From the NCBI GenBank assembly GCA_947302435.1, contig CAMYVQ010000003.1, positions 29,421 through 93,420 on the forward strand: a DNA stretch of 64,000 nucleotides, written 5' to 3'. How positions within the stretch are numbered: the first letter of the stretch is position 1; every line of letters begins with the position of its first letter. The notes beneath the pieces were generated by a model. It worked only from the letters and a program-made list of their open reading frames with translations. It did not search any database and was not told the DNA's origin. A program made the translations under genes and the position numbers. This document shows, in pieces, positions 45,269 to 53,104 of this stretch. The stretch is from an uncultured Prevotella sp. (lineage in GTDB: Bacteria > Bacteroidota > Bacteroidia > Bacteroidales > Bacteroidaceae).

Positions 45269-46310
45269 CAGCTTCTTTCATCAGATAGACAATGGTCGGC
45301 AGGTGGTCACTGTAGCCATCAAGCCATGCGCCTCCAGCATGAGTGCGCTTCGTGTTCCCTTTATACTTTCCGTCTTTCTGGAACAAATAGTCGCGACGGA
45401 AAATCTCATGCTTTCTGAACTTCAGCGTATTGTAGTCATTGGCCCCCTCCTTGTGGAGCAAGTTGGGTGTCATCACAATCTGATCGAACAGATTCCAGGC
45501 ACCATCATACATCAACGTACCCGTACCCTTCTTCACCAACGTGTTATACCAAGGGTTGTACATGTTTTTCGGCCCAACATCTTTAATCTCGGCCTTACAG
45601 CCCAGCTCGGTCGTCATGCTCTTGTTAGTCGGGTCGTCATTCATATCACCCATCACAAGCACCTTCACGTTGGGATCGTCCTTCAGCAGTGAGTCCTTCA
45701 CAGCTCTCACCTGACGACCGGCAATCTCACGATAATAGGACGTTGCACCACGGCTGGGCCAGTGGCACACCACAATGGTCACATGCTCATTGTCTAACGT
45801 GCCGCTGACGGTCAGGAAACCGCGGGTTGCACGATCCTTGTCTTTCTCATCGGGATAGACGTATGGCACCAACTTCACGTTCCTCACCTTGAAGAAAGAC
45901 GGATTGTAAAGCAAGGCGCAGTCAACACCTCGCTTGTCGGGACCTTCAATATGACAAAACTTGAAGTTGCGCTTTTTCAGAGGCTCCTGATTGCAGAGAT
46001 CAGTGAGACATCTCGCATTCTCCACCTCTGACACACCAATAGCCACGCAACCGTATGGAATGATATCCGACCCCATCTCGGCCAACACGCGCGACATGTT
46101 CTTCAGCTTATGCGAATACTTTAGTCCAGTCCAGCGGTTACGTCCGTCAGGCAGATACTCATAGTCGTTCTTCCCTGCATCGTGACAGGTATCAAACAAG
46201 TTCTCAAGATTGTAAAACCCAATGGCATGGATATTAAATTTCTTTTCTTGTGCCTGCACTGCAGCCGTGCCAAACAAGAAAATGGCCAAGAATGTCAGTA
46301 TTTTCTTCAT
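45255..46310 (-). CDS. Endonuclease/exonuclease/phosphatase family protein, exported
   Basis: 351 residues. A signal peptide (MKKILTFLAIFLFGTAAVQA) is followed by an EEP fold with FYNLENLFDT, GVSEVENARCLTDL, VVCHWPSRGATSYY, VMGDMNDDPTN and the final YSDHLPTIV. Catalytic E, D/N and H residues are all present. Exported members act on nucleic acids or phospholipids outside the cytoplasm; the substrate is unknown. It is the first gene of the minus-strand operon leading to udk. Confidence 0.9.
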   Translation of the reverse strand: MKKILTFLAIFLFGTAAVQAQEKKFNIHAIGFYNLENLFDTCHDAGKNDYEYLPDGRNRWTGLKYSHKLKNMSRVLAEMGSDIIPYGCVAIGVSEVENARCLTDLCNQEPLKKRNFKFCHIEGPDKRGVDCALLYNPSFFKVRNVKLVPYVYPDEKDKDRATRGFLTVSGTLDNEHVTIVVCHWPSRGATSYYREIAGRQVRAVKDSLLKDDPNVKVLVMGDMNDDPTNKSMTTELGCKAEIKDVGPKNMYNPWYNTLVKKGTGTLMYDGAWNLFDQIVMTPNLLHKEGANDYNTLKFRKHEIFRRDYLFQKDGKYKGNTKRTHAGGAWLDGYSDHLPTIVYLMKEAGGKK

Positions 46311-46410
46311 ATCGTTTTAGTTATTGATGCCGCAAAGTTACGAAAAAACAAGAGAAACGCAAAAGGAAAACTTATTTTTCTTTCATTTCCGAGTGCATAG
46401 ACATTAAGAC

Positions 46411-46452
46411 AGCGAAAAGGGGCATCCTCGATTCACATCGAAGATGCCCTTT
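46411..46452 (-). terminator. Hairpin terminator with T-run
   Basis: GGGCATC (46420-46426) pairs with GATGCCC (46443-46449), and the inner TCGAT pairs with ATCGA. On the minus strand it is followed by CCTTTTCGC. It ends a transcript coming from the promoter at 46561. Confidence 0.75.
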
Positions 46453-46548
46453 ACAATCATGTACTAAAAGCAAACAATAACCTAAAAAACAAATCTAAAA
46501 ATTTATGGAACTTTCTTCTTTGTTGCGAAACGCCTTTCGCTTTGTTCA
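46415..46548 (-). ncRNA. Candidate small RNA between crp-like and endonuclease genes
   Basis: A minus-strand promoter (TACCTTTG at 46554-46561, TTG about 22 bases upstream) is followed by about 130 bases with no reading frame of note. It ends in the hairpin terminator above. An inner hairpin GCGAAA-GGCG-TTTCGC (46525-46540) and an AT-rich middle are visible. I do not recognise a known RNA family. It could instead be an attenuated leader of the endonuclease operon that starts 100 bases further on. Confidence 0.5.
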
Positions 46549-46553
46549 CGATG

Positions 46554-46586
46554 CAAAGGTACGACATTTTTATATGCCATACACAA
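46554..46586 (-). promoter_or_regulatory. Promoter for the candidate small RNA
   Basis: TACCTTTG on the minus strand (46561 down to 46554), with TTG at 46584-46586. The 22-base spacing is slightly long but within the range reported for Bacteroidetes. Confidence 0.55.
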
Positions 46587-46645
46587 TAGAAAACCCTAAA
46601 AGGTAGGAGAGTTTTCCCTAAACCTGTGGGGAAAATCCCCCTATC

Positions 46646-46672
46646 AAGTGAAGAGTGAAAAGTGAAGAATTA
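46646..46672 (-). repeat. Simple repeat abutting the crp-like stop codon
   Basis: TTCACTTTTCACTCTTCACTT-type words on the minus strand begin at the TAA stop of the crp-like gene. They belong to the same word family as the in-frame repeat at 24417-24471. Confidence 0.7.
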
Positions 46673-47374
46673 CATGAAAAGACGTTCGAGCAAAGGGATT
46701 ACGATACGACCACGATGCAATTCTACCAGTCCTTTCTGCTGCATTTCGTTGAGTACCCGACTGACATCAAGCCGACTGTCATTGACCTCTGTACCAAGCT
46801 GTTTCATCAAGATACGCAACTCTTTCCGACCCGCTGGATAGACGGAATGATCGACGAAGAAACGGACCAAACGGTCACTCAGTGTCTGGGGCGCACGCCG
46901 CCAAAGACGATGACCGCGCTGTTGGCCCAGCGAAGCCAACAGGTTGAGATAGTTGAGCCGGAAAATGAAAATCTCATCGAACAGACGAAGCACTTCATCT
47001 TTCGACAGAACAATAAAATGGCATTCTGTGAGGGTACGGACTGTCTGCGTATAGCGTAGTGAGAGGCCAAACAGCACTTCGGGCTGCAACTGCCAGGGAG
47101 CCTGCAACTGCTCTATCATGCAATAGCTATGGTCGTCGGGCCGACTTTCTATCTGTAGAGTGCCTTTTACCAAGAAAAAGAGCTGGCTACAAGCTTGTCC
47201 CTCGCTCACCACCACGCGGTCAGCCGCCTGCTTGTAGAAGCCAAAGCGCGTGTTTCCAGCCATCTGTAGCAGTTCGGAACGGCCAAGTCCTTGAAACAAA
47301 GGGAACTGCAACAGCTGACCATAGAACGGTGAAAGGCCAGACGATGCCGTATGGTTGGAATGAGGCTCACTCAT
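46670..47374 (-). CDS. Crp/Fnr-family transcription regulator
   Basis: 234 residues. A cyclic-nucleotide-binding-type beta-roll occupies about 20-140 (FPLFQGLGRSELLQMAG, VVVSEGQACSQLFFLVKGTL). A dimer helix follows, then a winged helix at about 170-230 (DRLVRFFVDHSV, LDVSRVLNEMQQKGLVELHRGRIVI). No FNR-type cysteine cluster is seen. It lies immediately downstream of apbE-type gene with an 8-base overlap, so the two share a transcript. Confidence 0.88.
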   Translation of the reverse strand: MSEPHSNHTASSGLSPFYGQLLQFPLFQGLGRSELLQMAGNTRFGFYKQAADRVVVSEGQACSQLFFLVKGTLQIESRPDDHSYCMIEQLQAPWQLQPEVLFGLSLRYTQTVRTLTECHFIVLSKDEVLRLFDEIFIFRLNYLNLLASLGQQRGHRLWRRAPQTLSDRLVRFFVDHSVYPAGRKELRILMKQLGTEVNDSRLDVSRVLNEMQQKGLVELHRGRIVIPLLERLFM

Positions 47375-48413
47375 TGATCTTATCTTTTAGCGAGGGTGAG
47401 TACCAAACGGCAAGCTGCCCTTGCATATCATCATAGATAAGATAAGCCATCAGTTCCGAATGTTCCTCCAGCACCTCCTTGGCTCTCTCGATGCCCATCA
47501 CCATAAAGGAAGTGGCGTATGCATCCGCCAACGAACAAGTGGGGGCCAACACCGTGGCCGAAAGGAGCGTGTGCTGAACGGGGTAGCCGCTCTTGGGGTC
47601 AATGGTATGGGCATACCTGCGGCCTCCTTGATAATAGAAGTTACGATAGTTGCCGCTGGTGGCCATGGCGCGGTCAGTGACATTGAGGATTGTCTGCAAT
47701 TCTTGTTTGGTGGGCAAACTATCCTCCGATGGCTTGGTGACACCTATACGCCAAGGCAAGCGCATCGGACTAATGCCCTGCGTGACGACCTCACCGCCAA
47801 TCTCAACCATGAAATTGCCAATCTTGTGACGACGAAACAGACGGGCGATGCAATCGGAACCATAGCCCTTGGCAATCGCACTGAAATCGAGCATCACACG
47901 GGCATCCGACTTATGTATGACGGAACGGGCTTCATCGAAGGTGATGCGATGCATGCCGATAATCCGACGCAGACTATCCACCTGAGCGGCAGATGGCATC
48001 TTTTCTTTCTTGAATCCGAATCCCCATGCATTTACCAACGGGGCCACGGTAATATCGAAAGCCCCTTCAGTATCTTTGTTCACCTTCACGGTCTGCTGGT
48101 AGACTTCCTGAAACATCTGGCTGAGTTTCGGCTCCTCCCCACGATTGATACGACTGACTGTTGAATGCTCGTTGAACATGGAGAACTCGTCATCGACCTC
48201 TTTTAGCACAGCCTCAATCTCGTCCTTCAGATTCTCATCATGCTGATAGGTGATATTATAGAACGTGCCAAACACCATGCCCTCATTATGCTGATAGGGC
48301 ACGGAACGCTGCTGCCGGACAATGAAGACAGTTCCCACAATCAGGAACAGCAAAAATGGCAACTGCCACCACAACTGCCGACGGTGCTTTTCATCCACTC
48401 CTTTGATCTCCAT
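47367..48413 (-). CDS. apbE: FAD:protein FMN transferase
   Basis: 348 residues with an N-terminal membrane anchor (LPFLLFLIVGTVFIV). ApbE motifs are EVDDEFSMFNEHSTVSRINR, LDFSAIAKGYGSDCIARLF, EIGGEVVTQG, HTIDPKSGYPVQHTLLSATV and DAYATSFMVMG. The enzyme attaches FMN to threonine in Rnf/Nqr subunits and other periplasmic flavoproteins. No rnf/nqr genes are nearby. Confidence 0.95.
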   Translation of the reverse strand: MEIKGVDEKHRRQLWWQLPFLLFLIVGTVFIVRQQRSVPYQHNEGMVFGTFYNITYQHDENLKDEIEAVLKEVDDEFSMFNEHSTVSRINRGEEPKLSQMFQEVYQQTVKVNKDTEGAFDITVAPLVNAWGFGFKKEKMPSAAQVDSLRRIIGMHRITFDEARSVIHKSDARVMLDFSAIAKGYGSDCIARLFRRHKIGNFMVEIGGEVVTQGISPMRLPWRIGVTKPSEDSLPTKQELQTILNVTDRAMATSGNYRNFYYQGGRRYAHTIDPKSGYPVQHTLLSATVLAPTCSLADAYATSFMVMGIERAKEVLEEHSELMAYLIYDDMQGQLAVWYSPSLKDKINE

Positions 48414-48438
48414 AATTCTTGACTTCTAAATTCCTAGT

Positions 48439-49131
48439 TCAAATATCGAACGATATATAAAAGGTGTAGCCAAGTGTCGAGCTGTCCTGCAAGCCGTAGC
48501 CTGGCACATACCAAGTCTTTCCCATGGCCCCATCCTTGTGGGAGAGACGAAAGCGGTAACGGCCACTCCATCCCAAGTGCAGCGGACCGAAAACTTTGGC
48601 ATCGAGGCCGAAGAGCACCTCTCCCCAGTGCATGTTGCACGACTCGCCGATAATCTCGTATGTGGTGTCCCACTTCCAGAAGGGGTCTTCCATCACGGGA
48701 TGGCTGATGTCCACCTTATAGCTGGTAAACGCATAGCGGATGCCCACGAAGACGCGGTTTCCCGTATGCTTCTTGTTCATGATATTCACGTCGGCGCCAA
48801 TGCGGAAATAGGGAGCCGTTGTCTTGTAACTGATTCCCGTAATCACGTCCGTTTCATGATTGGCATGTCCCAACCCCAACTCAAAAATCGGGAAATACTG
48901 GTCGTGCAGGTTCAGGCGCAAGGCACCCTCATATTGTCCATAGTCCGACAGCTGCATCTGCAATGCCCCCGCCATGTCAAACGACACGGCAAATCCCCGA
49001 AACAGGGGAATCGAGTCCTTTTCCAGTTTCAGGAATCGCTGTGCCCCTGCCTCCGTGCCGCAAAGCAGCAGAAGCAGCAGGCTAAGGGCGAGCCTTGAAA
49101 TAGAAGAGCAAATGGGTTGTCGACGAATCAT
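48439..49131 (-). CDS. DUF6048 outer-membrane beta-barrel protein
   Basis: 230 residues. A signal peptide (LALSLLLLLLCGTEAGAQ) precedes a barrel-like pattern of alternating strands (FELGLGHANHETDVI, FVGIRYAFTSYKVDI, WSGRYRFRLSHKDG), ending in an aromatic-rich strand with YTFYISFDI. Bacteroidales genomes pair this family with DUF6452. The 5' end overlaps the upstream DUF6452 gene by 50 bases, unusual but without a better start. Confidence 0.8.
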   Translation of the reverse strand: MIRRQPICSSISRLALSLLLLLLCGTEAGAQRFLKLEKDSIPLFRGFAVSFDMAGALQMQLSDYGQYEGALRLNLHDQYFPIFELGLGHANHETDVITGISYKTTAPYFRIGADVNIMNKKHTGNRVFVGIRYAFTSYKVDISHPVMEDPFWKWDTTYEIIGESCNMHWGEVLFGLDAKVFGPLHLGWSGRYRFRLSHKDGAMGKTWYVPGYGLQDSSTLGYTFYISFDI

Positions 49132-49582
49132 AGTCTACATACGATTTAGTAATAACAACACTGTCAATTCCGAAATGGGTACTGCGTACAGAGAGCAGAC
49201 GGTGGAAGAACTTCACGCCGCAGCTCACCGACTCGAAATGGGGCTGGTCCTCCTTCTCAATCCAAACGGTATCGCTGACAGCCAGACGGGTCGTGGTGAA
49301 CACCAATTTGTCAATGTCATGCTGATAGCTGATGGGCAGGGCGAAAGCAGTCGGCACTTCCTTTCGATTCAGAAGAATGGTGTCCGTTCCGTTCTTCCGC
49401 ATAGTGGTCACGGTCAAGGTGTCCTCCAAGGTGCCGTCGACACTGCACAACAGTTGTACCTTATTCTCAATCGGGCACTCAATACTAGAACACGACACAA
49501 CTCCCAGCAACAACTGGCAAGCCATCACTCCAAGTGCCGCAACACCCACACAAAACCTACCGATGCGTTTCCACTTCTTCAT
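49082..49582 (-). CDS. DUF6452 lipoprotein
   Basis: 166 residues. A signal peptide ends in ALGVMACQLLLGVVSCSS, giving a lipobox cysteine at about residue 31. The mature part is beta-rich (ECPIENKVQLLCSV, AFALPISYQHDIDKLVF, YVDYDSSTTHLLFYF). It is the regular partner of DUF6048; the pair probably forms an outer-membrane complex of unknown role. Confidence 0.78.
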   Translation of the reverse strand: MKKWKRIGRFCVGVAALGVMACQLLLGVVSCSSIECPIENKVQLLCSVDGTLEDTLTVTTMRKNGTDTILLNRKEVPTAFALPISYQHDIDKLVFTTTRLAVSDTVWIEKEDQPHFESVSCGVKFFHRLLSVRSTHFGIDSVVITKSYVDYDSSTTHLLFYFKARP

Positions 49583-49617
49583 TCCCTACTCCTTGCTCCT
49601 AATTCCATACTCTCAAA
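49582..49617 (-). repeat. Simple repeat between the glycosyltransferase and DUF6452 genes
   Basis: The gap holds ACTCCTTGCTCCTAATTCC-type words on the plus strand, the same vocabulary as at 44683-44711. Confidence 0.5.
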
Positions 49618-50566
49618 TTATCTTCTCCACCTGATAGTCATTGCGATTGGTCGACGAACGGCTCACCAAGTCAGCCAAAAAACCTGTGAGGAACAACTGT
49701 GTGCCGATAATCATCATTGTAAGGGCAATATAGAAATAAGGCGAATTGGTGACGAGGCGCTGCGGTATGCCATTGGCCAGACACCAGAGTTTGTCGGCTC
49801 CAATGAAGAGGGCCGACAGGAAACCGATGAAGAACATCACCGAGCCCAAGAAACCAAAAACATGCATTGGCTTCTTGCCGAAAGTGCTGAGAAACCAAAG
49901 GGTTATCAGGTCGAGATAGCCATTCACGAAACGGTTCCACCCCATGAACTTCGACTCACCGTATTTACGGGCCTGATGCTGGACGACCTTTTCGCCAATC
50001 TTGTCGAAGCCGGCATTCTTGGCCAAATAGGGAATATAGCGGTGCATCTCGCCGTAGACCTCGATATTCTTCACCACTTCATTGCGATAGGCCTTCAGGC
50101 CGCAATTGAAGTCGTGCAGGTTCTTGATGCCACTCACCTTGCGGGCCGTCGCATTGAAGAGTTTCGTGGGCAACGTCTTCGACAGCGGATCGTAACGTTT
50201 CTGCTTGTAACCGCTCACCAGATCGTACCCCTCATCCATAATCATTCGGTAAAGCTCTGGAATCTCGTCGGGCGAGTCCTGCAAGTCAGCATCCATCGTG
50301 ATGACCACATCGCCCTCAGCCTTGGCAAAGCCACAATAAAGGGCGGGACTCTTGCCATAGTTGCGACGGAACTTGATTCCATGCACATGGGCCGAACGCT
50401 GCTTTAGCTCACAGATAATCGGCCACGAACGGTCTGTGGAACCGTCACTGATGAAAATGACCTCATAGCTGTACTTATGCTCGTCCATCACGCGCTCAAT
50501 CCATGAGAAGAGTTCGCCAATCGACTCCTCCTCGTTATAAAGAGGTATTATAACTGATATATCCAT
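49613..50566 (-). CDS. DPM1/ArnC-like glycosyltransferase family 2 with membrane helices
   Basis: 317 residues: MDISVIIPLYNEEESIGELF, VIFISDGSTDRSWPII, DVVITMDADLQDSPDEIPEL with the DXD site, and two C-terminal membrane helices (VFGFLGSVMFFIGFLSALFI, FYIALTMMIIGTQLFL). This architecture transfers a sugar to polyprenyl phosphate. It is 17 bases downstream of the DUF4199 gene, a pairing often seen in Bacteroidetes. Confidence 0.92.
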   Translation of the reverse strand: MDISVIIPLYNEEESIGELFSWIERVMDEHKYSYEVIFISDGSTDRSWPIICELKQRSAHVHGIKFRRNYGKSPALYCGFAKAEGDVVITMDADLQDSPDEIPELYRMIMDEGYDLVSGYKQKRYDPLSKTLPTKLFNATARKVSGIKNLHDFNCGLKAYRNEVVKNIEVYGEMHRYIPYLAKNAGFDKIGEKVVQHQARKYGESKFMGWNRFVNGYLDLITLWFLSTFGKKPMHVFGFLGSVMFFIGFLSALFIGADKLWCLANGIPQRLVTNSPYFYIALTMMIIGTQLFLTGFLADLVSRSSTNRNDYQVEKII

Positions 50567-50583
50567 TTTTCAACCTTTGTTTT

Positions 50584-51129
50584 TCATTGATTATTCGGAA
50601 TCTTCACCGACGACCGCATAAGGGCGGCTATCGGAAGGCCCAATACCACACCAATAAGGATATTGGCTTGCAGAACGCTCAGTGCCAAGTCGATAGGACG
50701 CACCGTGCGCATATCGTTGACCATCTGGTCGAAAGCATCTTTCGTAGCATACTGGCTCAGTATCTGTTCGTTCTCGGGACTGTCCAGCATTTTCTGGATC
50801 ATTTGCAGAAAATAGCCCTGATCCAGATAGGCGAAATAGATGTATTGGGCCACGGCAAACAGCAGGGCTGCATAGAAAAAGGTCAGCACGACATAGCCCC
50901 ATCCGCGACGGAACGAAATGACTCCCTCACGACCGTAATCGCGAAAAGCCTTCAAGCGAATGGCCACAAAAAACGGTGTTGCGGCTACTAAGACAAACAC
51001 CAACAGTGAAATCGAAGGATTGCTCAATCCAATGATATAGCATGCAAAGCTCAACATCCAGAGAAGAGAGAGAAGCAGTCCGTCATAGCGAGCAAAGGCA
51101 CGCAACTGTACATATTCTGCAGGGGTCAT
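50584..51129 (-). CDS. DUF4199 membrane protein
   Basis: 181 residues with four membrane helices (LLSLLWMLSFACYIIGLS, VFVLVAATPFFVAIRL, YVVLTFFYAALLFAVAQYI, ILIGVVLGLPIAALM), as in DUF4199. Function unknown. First gene of a two-gene operon with the DPM1-like transferase. Confidence 0.83.
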   Translation of the reverse strand: MTPAEYVQLRAFARYDGLLLSLLWMLSFACYIIGLSNPSISLLVFVLVAATPFFVAIRLKAFRDYGREGVISFRRGWGYVVLTFFYAALLFAVAQYIYFAYLDQGYFLQMIQKMLDSPENEQILSQYATKDAFDQMVNDMRTVRPIDLALSVLQANILIGVVLGLPIAALMRSSVKIPNNQ

Positions 51130-51165
51130 AGTCTGTTCATGTAGATTTTTCAGTGCAAAAGTACG

Positions 51166-51198
51166 AAAAAGTTAGGAGTTCCTTGCAAGCAAAGCAAA
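51166..51198 (-). promoter_or_regulatory. Promoter of the DUF4199-glycosyltransferase operon
   Basis: On the minus strand TTTG (51198-51195), 21 bases, then TACTTTTG (51173-51166), 36 bases before the start codon. Confidence 0.65.
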
Positions 51199-51311
51199 AA
51201 AAAATTGAGAAGAGATTGAGTAGTTAGAAGTTTTTCACAGAATCACCCACAAAAAATGTTAAACCATCAAAAATAACTTCCTTACGCACCCACTAACTCC
51301 CAACTTTTTTG

Positions 51312-51319
51312 TACCTTTG
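51312..51319 (+). promoter_or_regulatory. -7 box for ffs
   Basis: TACCTTTG followed by CA, 20 bases before the start of the SRP RNA. No clear -33 TTTG is seen. Confidence 0.6.
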
Positions 51320-51338
51320 CACCCGCTTAACGCAAAAC

Positions 51339-51438
51339 ATGGGCCAGTCCTGTACGGCCAGCTCCCTCGGAATCCTCCAGGACGGGAACGTAGCAAAGGT
51401 ACTTGGTTGTAGCGGCGCGATGCAGACCGCTTGCCCAC
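51339..51438 (+). ncRNA. ffs: Signal recognition particle RNA (small bacterial type)
   Basis: The segment contains the conserved domain IV core: GACGGGAACGTAGCAAAGG is the Bacteroidetes version of the GGAA-tetraloop/asymmetric-loop strand, with CTCCCTCGGAATCCTCCAGG before it. The ends pair (TGGGC at 51340 with GCCCA at 51433-51437). It lies directly upstream of tRNA-Thr, with a -7 box in front. Ends are approximate. Confidence 0.85.
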
Positions 51439-51440
51439 CC

Positions 51441-51514
51441 GCCTCTTTAGCTCAGTTGGCCAGAGCACGTGATTTGTAATCTCGGGGTCGTTGGTTCGAA
51501 TCCGACAAGAGGCT
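51441..51514 (+). tRNA. tRNA-Thr (anticodon TGT)
   Basis: A full cloverleaf is visible: acceptor GCCTCTT/AAGAGGC, D-arm GCTC/GAGC, anticodon loop TTTGTAA (anticodon TGT), T-arm GTTGG-TTCGAAT-CCGAC, discriminator T. CCA is not encoded. The anticodon stem has one T-T mismatch. It follows ffs after two bases and may share its transcript. Confidence 0.93.
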
Positions 51515-51533
51515 CAAAAAAAATCAGAACAGA

Positions 51534-51576
51534 CCGCGAAGCACCATAGACAAAGGTGTTTCGCGGTTTTCTTTTT
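51534..51576 (+). terminator. Terminator after tRNA-Thr
   Basis: CCGCGAAGCACC (51534-51545) pairs with GGTGTTTCGCGG (51555-51566), 12 bp with one G-T, and is followed by TTTTCTTTTT. It ends the ffs-tRNA transcript. Confidence 0.9.
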
Positions 51577-51605
51577 ATATGATGGCAGAGTGACTGAAGC
51601 AAAAG

Positions 51606-51627
51606 TTGTACATACATTGTACATACA
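51606..51627. repeat. Tandem duplicate of an 11-base word downstream of tRNA-Thr
   Basis: TTGTACATACA occurs twice in direct tandem, each containing palindromic TGTACA. It lies in the otherwise empty 148-base stretch between the terminator and the GNAT gene. No integrase is nearby. Confidence 0.6.
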
Positions 51628-51723
51628 CAATAAAAAAACAGCCCCATTCTCACGAATGGAACTGTCTGACAAAGTTTTTCTTTCAAAGGGGTCTGCCAAC
51701 AAAATGAAAGGAGGCGACCCGAA

Positions 51724-52218
51724 TTACTTTATTATTCTCGTCATCCTCACGGCTACAGCCATGGCGTGGCTCTTTCTCGCAATGAAGTTGCACTTCTCAT
51801 AGAACGGAACAGCAGTATACCCGTAGTCAGGGTCAACAAGCGCATTCACGCTTAGGTACTTGCATCTGGGATGCTCATTCCTTGCCTTGCCGTCAATCCA
51901 ATCCACGATACTCTCACCTATACCCGTCTCTCTCAAATCCTCCCTCACGGCAAGGTACTCTATCTCCAGTGCATCGATACTGAACCGGGTTCCGTCAGAC
52001 GTCCTTACCTCAAGGGGCTTCTCCCTGATGGCAGTCATACCCACGATATTGCCGTCCTCCCTTACAACATAGCTCTCCAGTTCCGGCATCTTCTCTATCT
52101 TGGCCTGAAGCTTGTTGTGGATATAGTCATCCATTTCCGTAACGCCACAATAAAAATCAGAAAGAACAGACATGTCATCCGTTCTTTCGTAAGTCAGAGA
52201 GTGCTGTTGCTTGCTCAT
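51724..52218 (-). CDS. GNAT-family acetyltransferase (TacT-like N-terminus)
   Basis: 164 residues. The N-terminal LSDFYCGVTEMDDYIHNKL resembles the FxCGxxxLDxWL motif of tRNA-acetylating GNAT toxins. The acetyl-CoA region is IEYLAVREDLRETGIGESIV (RxxGxG-like), with a late AVPFYEKCNF. A toxin role is possible, but the usual ribbon-helix-helix antitoxin gene is absent; a 39-codon gene lies 6 bases upstream instead. A plain metabolic acetyltransferase is equally plausible. Confidence 0.75.
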   Translation of the reverse strand: MSKQQHSLTYERTDDMSVLSDFYCGVTEMDDYIHNKLQAKIEKMPELESYVVREDGNIVGMTAIREKPLEVRTSDGTRFSIDALEIEYLAVREDLRETGIGESIVDWIDGKARNEHPRCKYLSVNALVDPDYGYTAVPFYEKCNFIARKSHAMAVAVRMTRIIK

Positions 52219-52224
52219 ATCAGG

Positions 52225-52344
52225 TTATGCCCGCTCATCATGCTTATGACACTCAGGCTCACCGTACACACTCTTGTATTCCTCATACAAGTCGTCGGCA
52301 AAAGCGCCTGTAATCACAGGATCCTTTTCTTCAATTCCTAACAT
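52225..52344 (-). CDS. Small acidic protein upstream of the GNAT gene
   Basis: A 39-residue frame reading MLGIEEKDPVITGAFADDL, then YEEYKSVYGEPECHKHDERA. It starts with ATG, is followed 6 bases later by the GNAT start, and has a full promoter about 60 bases upstream. It is acidic with a Cys/His-containing tail and matches nothing I recognise. It could be a partner or antidote of the GNAT protein or a leader peptide. Confidence 0.6.
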   Translation of the reverse strand: MLGIEEKDPVITGAFADDLYEEYKSVYGEPECHKHDERA

Positions 52345-52403
52345 GATTCAGTTGTCGTTAAATTAATAATAATGTATCCTTTTTTTTTGTTGTAGCCGCT
52401 GTG

Positions 52404-52434
52404 CAAAGGTAGGCAATTATATGCATATTTACAA
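52404..52434 (-). promoter_or_regulatory. Promoter of the small-protein/GNAT operon
   Basis: On the minus strand TTG (52434-52432), 20 bases, then TACCTTTG (52411-52404) followed by CA. Confidence 0.75.
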
Positions 52435-52492
52435 GTTTTTCTTGCCCAATTTTGATTAAAAACGCCAAAACAAGGCAAATCCAGATCAAACC

Positions 52493-52993
52493 CTACTCCT
52501 TGAACGAGGATTTCTTATAGCTGAACTCGAACTTCTTGTCGCTCGACTCAAACCAAGTGCCCTCGAACTTGTCGCCGTTGATGCGCAGCTCGCTTGTGTT
52601 ATACTCAGCATGCACCGGTGCCCATCCCTCATGGCGATAGGTGATGCGCAGCTCGTCGCCCTGAAAGTTCCAAATGAACTCACTACACCCCTTCTCCACA
52701 TCTTTGAAGGCATTCTCAAAGTACACCACGTAGCCCGTACCCTCCTTGGCCGTGTTCGAAGCACGGTCGAAACGCATGACGGCATACTTCTCCCCATCAT
52801 CCGACCAGTTGCCCCATGCCTTGCTCAGTGTCCTTTCGACTCCTTCCCAAGTACACGAAGTACTGTTTTGTGTCAACTTGTTGACGAAGTTCATCTTCAC
52901 TTCTTCAGGATCTTCGTCATCGTCCTTGCTACAGCTTACTGTCATCACGGCCAAGGCTGCAAGCATGGTCATGAAGAAATACAACTTTTTCAT
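52493..52993 (-). CDS. Small lipoprotein of unknown function
   Basis: 166 residues. A signal peptide (MLAALAVMTVSCSKDDDED) gives a lipobox cysteine at about residue 21 and an acidic spacer. The mature part is beta-rich with repeated short strands (VVYFENAFKDVEKG, ELRITYRHEG, GTWFESSDKKFEF), a lipocalin-like pattern, but no family is certain. The gene lies just downstream of the tracrRNA on the same strand and may share some read-through transcription. Confidence 0.7.
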   Translation of the reverse strand: MKKLYFFMTMLAALAVMTVSCSKDDDEDPEEVKMNFVNKLTQNSTSCTWEGVERTLSKAWGNWSDDGEKYAVMRFDRASNTAKEGTGYVVYFENAFKDVEKGCSEFIWNFQGDELRITYRHEGWAPVHAEYNTSELRINGDKFEGTWFESSDKKFEFSYKKSSFKE

Positions 52994-53010
52994 AATTCTT
53001 TTTTTTAATG

Positions 53011-53100
53011 ATTAGAAAGTCCACCGTTAAAGGACGATGGACTCAGGACCTAATGTTTTCACAACGGAATAATCCTTATTGTGATTTGCTAAAAATTAGT
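53011..53100 (-). ncRNA. tracrRNA of the type II-C CRISPR system
   Basis: The segment 53078-53100 matches 22 of the first 24 bases of the crRNA-sense repeat (GTTGTGATTTGCT then AAAAATTAGT; one base bulged and one G-U pair). The minus-strand RNA would therefore pair with the crRNA repeat over about 23 bp. Downstream the RNA continues AATAAGGATTATTCCGTTGT, the nexus-like sequence typical of Bacteroidetes type II-C tracrRNAs. It ends in a hairpin of 9 bp with one G-U pair (53018-53026 with 53035-53043) and UUUCU. Start and end are estimated from promoter and hairpin. Confidence 0.9.
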
Positions 53101-53104
53101 GCTG

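Noticed and set aside
48974..50407. A 477-codon plus-strand open frame
   Set aside because: It is antisense to three well-supported genes (DUF6048, DUF6452, DPM1-like transferase), has no family features and no start-region signals.
51259..51686. Minus-strand frames giving FEPLVGFEPTTPRLQ-like peptide across the tRNA
   Set aside because: This is the well-known false protein made by translating the antisense of a tRNA gene; the region is ffs, tRNA-Thr and a terminator.
51441..52340. An integrated mobile element at tRNA-Thr
   Set aside because: No integrase, no second copy of the tRNA 3' end, and the following genes have ordinary composition.
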